Below, one piece after another: positions 15,875-23,043 of a DNA stretch of 36,591 nt. The notes under the pieces were generated by a model. That model was not told the DNA's origin. It saw only the letters and a program-made list of their open reading frames with translations, and did no database searches. The first letter of the stretch is position 1. Each line of letters starts with the position of its first letter. Source of the stretch: JACIWG01 sp049969935 (GTDB lineage: Archaea; Thermoproteota; Nitrososphaeria; JACIWG01); the NCBI GenBank assembly GCA_049969935.1, contig JBMFNX010000015.1, forward strand, positions 1 through 36,591, in the 5' to 3' direction. Made by a program: the position numbers and the translations under genes.

Positions 15875-17123
15875 ATACACCACCAATCTTTGGAGCTACA
15901 GCTTCTAGACCAAACTTTTCCTTTAAATCTTTTGCGAACTGAACACAGTTTTCTTCTTCACCATGCATTGTAAAAACTTTCGGATTACCCTTTATCCTCT
16001 TTATCATGTCAAAAAGCTCACTGCGCCCACTATGTGAGGAGAAGTTAAAGTGTTTTATGTCAGCATTAACCTTCTTAGGCCTACCATTTATCAATGCAAC
16101 CTTTTCTTCCAGAAGCTGTCTTCCAGGTGTACCCTTAACCTGATATGATACAAAAGATATTCCGTTTTTTGGATCCTTGCTCACCCTCTCATTATAGAAT
16201 GCTGCTGCACCACCCACAAGCATGCCAGCTGGAGAAATTATGACACACGGCTCCTTAACTATTCTCTTTCTATCCTTCCAACCCCTAACCTTTTTAACCC
16301 AATTCAATGTTTTAGCAAGAATATTTATGTCTCTAACATACTCTCCATGCCTTAAAAGTATTTCGTTAGTGTCCAATGCCATTCCATCCATGTACACTTC
16401 ATGCTCGAAACCTTCCTTATACAATACTATTGCAATCTCCTGAGCCCTTCCCACAGCAAATGCTGGAACCAAAAGTGTTCCACCACCTTCAACTATTTCA
16501 CGAGCATATTCAACAAAACTTTTTTCAACCTTCTCCCTGTTAGGATGCTCCTGTAAAGCATAAGTACTTTCAGTTATAACAATGTCCACTTCACCAAAAT
16601 CTACTTTAGCACCTCTAAGAAGAGCTGTCTTTCTAGCATTTACGTCACCAGTGTAGAGGATTGTTTTCCCATCCAAGTTGATTTTAACACATCCAGCGCC
16701 AGGCAAGTGGCCTCCTTCACTAAACTCTATTATAGAATCCTTCACTTCAATAGGCTCGTCAAACGAAACCCTTCTAAGATATCTTCTCATGTTAAGCATA
16801 TCTATGTACTCATAGGGTAAATAGAAGCCTGATAGTCCTATAAAGTCTTCGATCAAAAGTTCGGTCAGCTCGAAAGTAAGGTTGGTTGTTATCAGAGGGA
16901 CACCACCACTAATATATAGCATTGGAAGAGCACCTGAATGGTCTAAATGTGCGTGAGTGAGTATGGCTGCATCAACCTCCTTAGGCTGTACATGGATTGG
17001 GAAACCAGGTTCTTCTCTAGAAAGCATTACACCATAGTCTAGCAGTAAACTTGTCCTCTCCCCTTTTATAAGGACACCCGACTTTCCAACCTGCCTGGTG
17101 CCTCCAAGAAACTTTATACGCAT
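15864..17123 (-). CDS. Beta-CASP metallo-beta-lactamase ribonuclease (aCPSF2-like)
   Basis: RNA-processing nuclease related to the eukaryotic 3'-end endonuclease CPSF73. The zinc motif THAHLDHSG gives H57, H59, D61 and H62. Next come GHLPGAG and YTGD with metal-binding Asp, ITESTYA, the VPAFAVGRAQE helix of the beta-CASP insertion, then FSSHSGR and TMHGEEE as C-terminal His motifs. There is no N-terminal KH region, and 419 residues fit aCPSF2 rather than aCPSF1 (larger, with KH domains). It heads the operon with archaemetzincin and the presenilin-like protease. Its ATG is about 27 bases from a shared palindromic TATA element. Confidence 0.88.
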   Translation of the reverse strand: MRIKFLGGTRQVGKSGVLIKGERTSLLLDYGVMLSREEPGFPIHVQPKEVDAAILTHAHLDHSGALPMLYISGGVPLITTNLTFELTELLIEDFIGLSGFYLPYEYIDMLNMRRYLRRVSFDEPIEVKDSIIEFSEGGHLPGAGCVKINLDGKTILYTGDVNARKTALLRGAKVDFGEVDIVITESTYALQEHPNREKVEKSFVEYAREIVEGGGTLLVPAFAVGRAQEIAIVLYKEGFEHEVYMDGMALDTNEILLRHGEYVRDINILAKTLNWVKKVRGWKDRKRIVKEPCVIISPAGMLVGGAAAFYNERVSKDPKNGISFVSYQVKGTPGRQLLEEKVALINGRPKKVNADIKHFNFSSHSGRSELFDMIKRIKGNPKVFTMHGEEENCVQFAKDLKEKFGLEAVAPKIGGVYEL

Positions 17124-17144
17124 ATTCTCTATGACAGCATAGAC

Positions 17145-17154
17145 ATAAATTTAT
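17145..17154. promoter_or_regulatory. Palindromic TATA element shared by two divergent genes
   Basis: ATAAATTTAT is its own reverse complement. Its centre lies about 27 bases from the minus-strand ATG at 17123 and 30 bases from the plus-strand ATG at 17179. With the usual TATA-to-start spacing both mRNAs would begin at or next to their start codons. Confidence 0.5.
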
Positions 17155-17178
17155 AGGGCTTTAACCCTTTCCCTAGCG

Positions 17179-17889
17179 ATGGCAATAAAAGTGTATGTTG
17201 GTAGGGAAAAGTTCGAGGACTGCACCTTTGTTACAGGCTTTCATGGAATAGGTTTTACTGGATATTGGAGTATAAAGTATCTTATACAACAGTTGAAGGC
17301 AGAGCGAATAGGCTTTGTTGAAAGCGTTTTCGCACCACCAATATGTACTGTTTCGAGTGGGCGAATTGTTACACCATTTGAGTTATATCAGAAAGGTAAT
17401 CTTGTATTCTTTAAAGCAGAGGTTGCGCCTCCAAGAGAAAGAGAGTACCAGTTCTTTACACAATTAGGTGAATGGGTTACTGCCTCAGGATTCAAGGAAG
17501 CTTGCCTGATCGGCGGACTAGATTCAACACTAAAAAATGATGATACAACATACAGGATTGTTTACACAAGCAAGTACACTCTTCCTGACACGCTTAAAGA
17601 TTCTATAGTGCTAGAGGATGATAGGCTAATTGTCGGGCCTATAGCAATACTTTTAAACCATTTTGAGGCAGTAGGCTTTCCAGCCTTCTCTATCCTAGCA
17701 TATGCTGCACAAAACCGCCTAGACCCGAGAGCATGTGCTGAAGCAATAACAGTGATCTCAAGAGTATATAATTTTGAAGTGGACTTGAAGCCTCTTATAG
17801 CTGGTGCCGAGGCAATTGAGGAGGCTTTAGCTAAACCTCCTACAAAGGAAGAGCGTGGCGAAAAAGCTTTAGGAACATTCTATTCCTAG
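17179..17889 (+). CDS. PAC2-family protein (proteasome assembly chaperone-like)
   Basis: Soluble 236-residue protein of the PAC2 family (PF09754), related to eukaryotic proteasome assembly chaperones; archaeal roles are poorly defined. Supporting motifs are the N-terminal GFHGIGFTGYWSIKYL, the central EVAPPRERE followed by a long helix, GGLDSTLKNDD near 115, and GPIAILLNHFEAVGFPAFSILAYA near 150-175. The ATG lies just downstream of the shared TATA palindrome and is likely leaderless. Its 3' end overlaps the tgtA gene by 21 bases tail to tail. Confidence 0.85.
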   Translation: MAIKVYVGREKFEDCTFVTGFHGIGFTGYWSIKYLIQQLKAERIGFVESVFAPPICTVSSGRIVTPFELYQKGNLVFFKAEVAPPREREYQFFTQLGEWVTASGFKEACLIGGLDSTLKNDDTTYRIVYTSKYTLPDTLKDSIVLEDDRLIVGPIAILLNHFEAVGFPAFSILAYAAQNRLDPRACAEAITVISRVYNFEVDLKPLIAGAEAIEEALAKPPTKEERGEKALGTFYS

Positions 17890-19449
17890 CCCTCCAATCT
17901 CTTCTAAAATCTTTTCAAGGCGTCTATCGGTTACAACCTTTAAAATAATATTTTTTCTTCTCTTAAACCATTCTACAATATTATCGTATTTTCCGTTAGA
18001 GTGGTCAACTACAACCATTTTTTTGAAGCCAAACTTTCTCACAAACTTTTTAAACCTTAGAATAGACTCTCTTCTCATTTCCTCATCCAGGGGCAAGGCT
18101 ATTTCATACTGTGAAAAGGGATATATGTCACAGACTTCTATAGGAGCTATTGCCATTGGAAATATTCCAGCACAAAATTGGATACTTTCCACCCTATCAC
18201 CGAACCTTTTTTCAGCCTCCCTTCTAAGCTTGTACAAGAAAGTATGATCGTTTGAAGTGGAAAGATATAGTACTAGAATATCTCTTTTTATTTCAAGATT
18301 TTCTAGAATCCTTTTAAAACTGTGCTCAGCTTCTGGCCTATACTGGTCTGGTGTACTGCAAAAGAAGATTCCCTTCTGCTTAAAAACAGGTGTACCTTCA
18401 CCCAAATAAGAAGTATATTCTTTAAAGAGTTTGAATGCGGACCAAGTTTTGGGATGAGCCCTACATTTTACGCCAACATACTCCCATAGTCGACCTTCTT
18501 CAATCGCCTGCTTCACAAACTTAATTTCTTTTGAGAGGACGTGAAGGTTATGTAGGGCTAGAAGCCTAACCTTTTCCGGACTCTCTCTAATTTCCTTCAC
18601 TGAGTGTCCACTGCAGACATTGCATTCGCATGGAAGATATTTTAGTTCATCTAATTCTTCTGTACCATATTCGGTCATGTACGCACCCCTTTTCGCGTAA
18701 AGTATGTAGGAGGCGGAATCGAATAGGTCGCAGCCTAAAGCGACTGCAATAGGGATTGTTAAAGGATGGCCTGCGCCAAATAGGTGTAGAGGCTTGTCCA
18801 GTGGAAGAACCCTTTTAACTGTAACAATCATTTTCGCAATATTTTCAAGGTCATATTTTTCCATCAACTGTGTTGGACTTCCTAATGCGTAGAGGTCGAA
18901 GTTGAACTTCATCATTTCCCTAGCACATTTTTCTAGCAGGTCATAAAATGTTCCTCCTTGTATGGGACCAGTCCAAAGTGTTTCTGATGGTTCAAAGTGT
19001 TTTATAGACCTTTTTGCAGCATCTATCGTCTTATTGACTGTTTCCTCAGCCCTCCTCCTATCTCTTGTAAAACCTGTTGGCGTATCCAATATTACACCAA
19101 TATCGCTTCCAATCGACTTCTCAAATTCAACAATTTCCTCTGGAGAGGCTTCAATACGACCATATTCTAGAATCTGGTATGCGCCAGAATCTGTCATAAC
19201 AGTTTTTTCAAAATCAAGCAGCCTATGGACTTCGAAACATTCTCCCGTTTGCCTGCTCCTCTTCAATATCATATATGAGTTAGTCATTACAGCATCGAAT
19301 CCAATATCCAGCATCTCCTTCGGCCTAATAGTCTGACTAAATGGATGTATTACTGGAAGTATTGCAGGCGTCTCTATAAAACCATGCCTTGTCCTAAGCC
19401 GGCCTATTCTTGCCGCTAAATCTGTCTTCCTTACTTCGAAAGTGGGCAT
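17869..19449 (-). CDS. tgtA: Archaeal tRNA-guanine(15) transglycosylase, without PUA domain
   Basis: Swaps guanine at position 15 of the tRNA D-loop for preQ0, the first step towards archaeosine. The TIM barrel carries D87 in VMTDSGAYQ (base recognition), the GPIQGG loop (161-166), GAGHP (225-229) and nucleophile D244 in LFDSASY. Zinc ligands lie in CECNVC (274-279) plus a downstream His. The C-terminal 150 residues form another folded region with CSTPDQYRPEAEHSF, similar to the C1 domain shared with ArcS, but no PUA domain is recognisable. Length is 526. An Sm-like gene ends just upstream, so the two are probably cotranscribed. Confidence 0.9.
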   Translation of the reverse strand: MPTFEVRKTDLAARIGRLRTRHGFIETPAILPVIHPFSQTIRPKEMLDIGFDAVMTNSYMILKRSRQTGECFEVHRLLDFEKTVMTDSGAYQILEYGRIEASPEEIVEFEKSIGSDIGVILDTPTGFTRDRRRAEETVNKTIDAAKRSIKHFEPSETLWTGPIQGGTFYDLLEKCAREMMKFNFDLYALGSPTQLMEKYDLENIAKMIVTVKRVLPLDKPLHLFGAGHPLTIPIAVALGCDLFDSASYILYAKRGAYMTEYGTEELDELKYLPCECNVCSGHSVKEIRESPEKVRLLALHNLHVLSKEIKFVKQAIEEGRLWEYVGVKCRAHPKTWSAFKLFKEYTSYLGEGTPVFKQKGIFFCSTPDQYRPEAEHSFKRILENLEIKRDILVLYLSTSNDHTFLYKLRREAEKRFGDRVESIQFCAGIFPMAIAPIEVCDIYPFSQYEIALPLDEEMRRESILRFKKFVRKFGFKKMVVVDHSNGKYDNIVEWFKRRKNIILKVVTDRRLEKILEEIGGLGIECS

Positions 19450-19453
19450 TCCA

Positions 19454-19870
19454 TCATTGTCTCTTAGCGGTTTCCCTTAAATATTCTTCGAAAATTTCTC
19501 TTACCCTTACAGTAGCAAGACCGGTTCCTTCAACACCCTTTTCAGTAACCTTAATCTTGTCCATAACCAATATTGTACCAAGCTCCTCCATAAGTTTCAC
19601 ATTATTTGGAAAATACTTTTCTAACCGCATAGCTAAAGCTTTTAAGTCAAAAAGTTTCTCAACCAACTCTATCCTCTTAACAAAATTTCCATTAATAACA
19701 ACTTTACTAACATTCTCTCCACCAACAACATTACTTAATATTATGTTTAGGTTTTCACTTATACCAGAAAGTTCACCACTAAATTTTAGTCCATCAACAG
19801 TTTCAACAGTAACCTTTTTGCCCACCAGATTCGCTAACTCTTCAGCAAACTTTTTACCAGCAATAGACAT
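19454..19870 (-). CDS. Sm-like archaeal protein with C-terminal domain (SmAP3 type)
   Basis: RNA-binding ring-forming protein. Residues about 10-70 form the Sm fold: Sm1 VGKKVTVETVDGLKFSGEL and Sm2 VVINGNFVKRIEL (VINGN in place of the usual IRG-type signature). A second domain (about 75-138) follows, as in the SmAP3 paralogue of crenarchaea, where it changes oligomer and RNA behaviour. The start is ATG with no strong ribosome site. It lies directly upstream of tgtA, five bases apart, which hints at a tRNA or RNA-processing role. Confidence 0.8.
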   Translation of the reverse strand: MSIAGKKFAEELANLVGKKVTVETVDGLKFSGELSGISENLNIILSNVVGGENVSKVVINGNFVKRIELVEKLFDLKALAMRLEKYFPNNVKLMEELGTILVMDKIKVTEKGVEGTGLATVRVREIFEEYLRETAKRQ

Positions 19871-20033
19871 TTTACAACTCCATACTGGCTATTGTCACCC
19901 CATATTTTAAATTTGTCCACCCCACACACCCACACATAAAATATTTTACACAACAAACAAAATAGATGGCCAATTCAAAAGAAAATTTTGTAGACCCACC
20001 TTAAAAAAACATGCATAGAAGGCATTCCCTTTT

Positions 20034-20960
20034 ATGGAAGAAAGCAGTTGCCCACTCTGTAATGGTAGACTAATATGGGTGGACAATGAACTCGTCTGCC
20101 AATCATGCGGTTACGTTGTACAAGAGACAGTTGCCACGCCCGCTGCTACTGGACAAAAGATTTTATACGAGCTAGGAAGCCAAATGGATTTTAAAGGCTT
20201 AAACGGAAACGGAAAATTTTCTGGAATTGGAGAAAGTTCTAGTATAAGATACTATAAGAGGCTTTCAGAACGTTGGCTGAAGACGTCAAAGGAATGTGAA
20301 GAATATTATTGCATGAAAGTGATATCTAGAGTTTGTGAAAAACTTTCTCTACCAGAAAATGTTGCATTGTATGCGTTTGAACTCTCCAAAAATATTCTTT
20401 CAAAAAATGAAAATTTTGAGGAAATCAGTGTTCCAACAGTATGCCTATATACATTAATTGTTTCATGCAAGAGGGCGAAGATAAGTAGAATAAGTATTAG
20501 AAGGCTTTTCAAAACTTTTAAAACACTTGGATATCGTGTAAGTTTAGCTTCGTTAGCAAAAGTTTCATGCATATCTAACATGGCTATTGAGCCTAAGCCT
20601 GTAGAAGAATATCTTACAACAATAATTCCGGCAATAATATCACATCCTATGATATTAGAGAGGCTAAAGGGACACTATCTTTCTCCAGTAGACTATGAAA
20701 GAAAACTTTATCGTGCAACTGTGGCAGTCTTATCTTACGTTGACAGAATAAAGAGGGGAGGACATAATCCTTACGCTGTCGCCACTACAGCAGTATATGC
20801 TGGAGAAATGGTTCTCTCTAAGATTGAGGGCAGACGGCCAATATTTTCTCAGCGTATGATGTCAGAGTGTGTTGATGTGGCAGAATATACTGTCAGGGAG
20901 CAGTATAGTGAACTTTTTAAGGAGGCCGTGCACATGCTCTTAGCCAATCTCAATTCTTAG
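20034..20960 (+). CDS. Transcription factor B (TFIIB)-like paralogue
   Basis: Likely general or alternative initiation factor. The N-terminal zinc ribbon has CPLC (C6, C9) and CQSC (C22, C25) followed by GYVV. Two helical repeats follow (about 95-190 and 200-300), the second with NPYAVATTAVYAGEMV, recalling the TFB core motif for BRE/TATA contact. The core is divergent from standard TFB (no clear GxSPxGxAAAALY sequence), so this is probably a specialised paralogue rather than the housekeeping factor. Its 3' end overlaps the pilin-like gene at 20940-21749 by 21 bases in convergent orientation. It may control the adjacent pilus locus; that is a guess from position. Confidence 0.75.
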   Translation: MEESSCPLCNGRLIWVDNELVCQSCGYVVQETVATPAATGQKILYELGSQMDFKGLNGNGKFSGIGESSSIRYYKRLSERWLKTSKECEEYYCMKVISRVCEKLSLPENVALYAFELSKNILSKNENFEEISVPTVCLYTLIVSCKRAKISRISIRRLFKTFKTLGYRVSLASLAKVSCISNMAIEPKPVEEYLTTIIPAIISHPMILERLKGHYLSPVDYERKLYRATVAVLSYVDRIKRGGHNPYAVATTAVYAGEMVLSKIEGRRPIFSQRMMSECVDVAEYTVREQYSELFKEAVHMLLANLNS

Positions 20961-21749
20961 AAGACTTTCATAGTATACTATAATATTGTTGTTTACTCCT
21001 ATCTCGAAAACGCTTTCAAATACTGTAGGATATATTAGCTTATAGTATACTTCAACAAAATTTTCATTTACTACAATATCTTCTATAACAGCCTCACATT
21101 TAAAGAAAGTTTTAACCAGACCACTTACTTCATAGACTGTTTCGCTAACATTTTCTTTATTAAATTTCTCAGAAAGTCTTGAAGACAACTGTGATTCAAA
21201 AAAATCTTTTGCATTCTTAATCTCATCCAATACTAGCTCAAAATTGAAGTTGCATGAGACATAAAAAGAGTCTTCACCGTAAACATTTAGGTCAGATAAA
21301 TTTGAAATATTGTACTTTAATACTGCATAAAATTTTGTTCCATCATATTCTGGAAGACCATACAATCTTTTATCAGAAAAGCCTTTTAAAGAAAAATGGG
21401 CTTCAAAAGATGTCGAAAAAAATCCGTCACTGCAGGTTCTCTTAAACGTTTTATCTCCGATAACATCTAAAAGTTCATCATAGGAAAAAATGTTCTTTGA
21501 TAACATTATGGCGTCTATTGTATGAAGAAAGTCTATTGCAGCATTCAGTTCACATTCTATAATCTTACTTTTGACCAAAATAAGCTGTTCTTGGAGAAGG
21601 TAATGGTTTACAGCCTGTCTTTTAGCTCCTAAAATAGCTAATGTGCAAGAAAATAGTAAAGTGAAAACGATTAAAACGGCTGTAGTCTGAACTATACCCT
21701 TTCTTTTAAAGTCCACTATTTTGTAAACCAAAGGTTTATCACCATACAC
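20940..21749 (-). CDS. Large pilin-like protein with one N-terminal membrane helix
   Basis: Last gene of the minus-strand arm of the pilus locus. The 269-residue protein has KRKG at about 15-18, then a hydrophobic helix (about 19-42), then a long, mostly beta-rich outer region with four cysteines. KRKG before a hydrophobic stretch recalls a class III (prepilin peptidase) signal, but the usual Glu at +5 is absent. GTG 21749 has GGGAGG close by; TTG 21731 with GGTGAT upstream is an alternative. It overlaps the preceding gene by 34 bases. No enzyme motif is seen. It may be a minor pilin or adhesin. Confidence 0.6.
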   Translation of the reverse strand: MYGDKPLVYKIVDFKRKGIVQTTAVLIVFTLLFSCTLAILGAKRQAVNHYLLQEQLILVKSKIIECELNAAIDFLHTIDAIMLSKNIFSYDELLDVIGDKTFKRTCSDGFFSTSFEAHFSLKGFSDKRLYGLPEYDGTKFYAVLKYNISNLSDLNVYGEDSFYVSCNFNFELVLDEIKNAKDFFESQLSSRLSEKFNKENVSETVYEVSGLVKTFFKCEAVIEDIVVNENFVEVYYKLIYPTVFESVFEIGVNNNIIVYYESLLRIEIG

Positions 21750-22099
21750 TGGCCTCCCATGAAAAGGACAAGCTTAACTGGAGTGCCTGAAGGTCTTCCA
21801 GCGCCAGCGGTGATCTTTGCAGACCCAAATTCTACAACTATAATCGTATACTCATATACTCCATTTTCTTGCAAAAACTGTTGAAGAAGAGGACTAAGCC
21901 CACCCTTTTCCGCTTCATGAAATAATCTTATTACACCATGTTCGTTTAAAATCTTTTCTAGAAGCTGGTAGCCTACAACCCTATTATAGTATTCTTCTTC
22001 ATACTCTCTTAAGTTTATAGTGTATAGGTTGTTTAGGCACGAGGAGACAATAACTGCAACAATTATTAGAGAGAAAGCTTTGTCTATAAACTTGTACAT
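21716..22099 (-). CDS. Small pilin-like membrane protein, 127 residues
   Basis: Not a recognised family. It begins MYKFIDKAF, followed by a hydrophobic helix (about 8-26), a charged EYEEEYYNR segment suited to a continuing helix, and a short C-terminal globular part ending in GRPSGTPVKLVLF. Shape and position fit a pseudopilin. It starts 14 bases after the 37-residue gene and overlaps the larger pilin-like gene after it. Confidence 0.6.
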   Translation of the reverse strand: MYKFIDKAFSLIIVAVIVSSCLNNLYTINLREYEEEYYNRVVGYQLLEKILNEHGVIRLFHEAEKGGLSPLLQQFLQENGVYEYTIIVVEFGSAKITAGAGRPSGTPVKLVLFMGGQCMVINLWFTK

Positions 22100-22113
22100 T
22101 GGAACACCTCATT

Positions 22114-22227
22114 TTAACCTTCCAGTTGCAGGAGTATGTTGTATGATAGAATTGTTACTGCCAAAAGAAGGGCCAGTATGAGAATAAGATAGAAGGCTTC
22201 TAGGGTGAAATCAAAAACTTTACTCAA
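22114..22227 (-). CDS. 37-residue single-helix pilin-like microprotein
   Basis: A very short gene inside the pilin arm. It encodes MSKVFDFTLEAF, a hydrophobic helix of about 20 residues (YLILILALLL...), then SYNILLQLEG. FTLEAF followed by a hydrophobic helix echoes the start of mature type IV pilins. TTG is the start, inside the preceding gene's stop (TTGAGTAA), with GGTGA seven bases upstream, so translation is probably coupled. Without it the minus arm would have a 120-base gap. Confidence 0.55.
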   Translation of the reverse strand: MSKVFDFTLEAFYLILILALLLAVTILSYNILLQLEG

Positions 22228-22606
22228 AGCTTTTCACCACAACCTTGCCACCAATTTTTGAAACAGTAACCTTTTCATGTAGTTCAACCTCTTCTCTAAG
22301 AAAGTCTATTCCATCACATACCATTGAATAATATAGCCTGTCATCCAAGATTACGCTAACATTGTGCCCGTCAGCCTTAAAGACAATCTTTTCACAGGAA
22401 ACAGGCTTTTCTAAAAGAAATGTTATACACATTTTTTCATCAACCATTTTCCCAGCACAGACTAAAGTTTCCAGAAACTTTTTCACTTCAACCCTCTCAC
22501 ATCTAACATGAAAGTCTTGTAATGGTATCATAGAAGATAAGATAATTAGGCCTATTATAATATAGAAAATAAAATCTAGAGAAGATTCTAAAATTTCAGT
22601 CGGCAT
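22220..22606 (-). CDS. Small pilin-like membrane protein, 128 residues
   Basis: Unrecognised family. MPTEILESSLDF leads into a hydrophobic helix (about 10-29), then an outer domain of about 100 residues with several Cys (RCERV, LVCAGK, CITF, SCEKI, MVCDG), possibly disulfide-bonded. It overlaps the gene before by 11 bases and the microprotein after by eight, so it sits in a tight operon. Confidence 0.6.
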   Translation of the reverse strand: MPTEILESSLDFIFYIIIGLIILSSMIPLQDFHVRCERVEVKKFLETLVCAGKMVDEKMCITFLLEKPVSCEKIVFKADGHNVSVILDDRLYYSMVCDGIDFLREEVELHEKVTVSKIGGKVVVKSFE

Positions 22607-22988
22607 CCTCCACCACTATAAAAATTGCACCATTGTCTTCAATAAATGAGATTCTGGAGAAGCCTTCAGAAGTTCTAAAATCTTCTACAAATATATTAAA
22701 ACTGTATGCGCCTACAATGAAAACTTTATCCTTAAACAAGATTTTTAATAAACCGTCTTCGAAACAGAGGTACAAATCTTTAGGAATCATGTAGTAGAGA
22801 CTATACTGTTTCTTAAACATGTAAGATGCTTTAACTGCCTCATCAATTTCTTTAGCTAAAAATTTTATCTGATTATCTATATAACTTTCATACACTTTTA
22901 AAGAAGAGTTGAATATAGTAGGATACAGTGATAAGGCTACAATAAAACTTACTCCTAGAACCAAACATTTTTCAAAAAGCTCAACCAT
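22596..22988 (-). CDS. Small pilin-like membrane protein, 130 residues; first of the minus arm
   Basis: First gene of the minus arm. MVELFEKC leads into a hydrophobic helix (about 9-28), then a helical stretch with IDNQIKFLAKEIDEAVKAS that would continue the helix out of the membrane, then a beta-rich C-terminal part. This layout (N-terminal helix half in the membrane, beta head) is that of type IV pilins, though no clear prepilin peptidase site is visible. It is divergent from the ATPase gene, 55 bases away. Confidence 0.6.
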   Translation of the reverse strand: MVELFEKCLVLGVSFIVALSLYPTIFNSSLKVYESYIDNQIKFLAKEIDEAVKASYMFKKQYSLYYMIPKDLYLCFEDGLLKILFKDKVFIVGAYSFNIFVEDFRTSEGFSRISFIEDNGAIFIVVEDAD

Positions 22989-23017
22989 ACAATTTCCATA
23001 GAAAGATGTTGTTGGCG

Positions 23018-23029
23018 TATTTAAGCATA
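23018..23029. promoter_or_regulatory. Shared TATA region between the two arms of the pilus locus
   Basis: TATTTAAGCATA reads as a TATA-like element on both strands (TATTTAAG forward, GCTTAAATA reverse) in the only 55 bases between the pilin arm and the ATPase arm. The spacing to the plus ATGs (23044 and 23047) is about 22-26 bases, so that transcript may be leaderless. Confidence 0.4.
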
Positions 23030-23043
23030 GATAGCTCTTCTAT

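Noticed and set aside
18962..19336. 124-codon frame on the plus strand within tgtA
   Set aside because: It is antisense to conserved catalytic parts of tgtA and has no family features.
19410..19910. 166-codon Ser/Leu-rich frame on the plus strand
   Set aside because: It lies antisense to the Sm-like gene and the start of tgtA, both with strong family matches. Its composition is that of a shadow frame.
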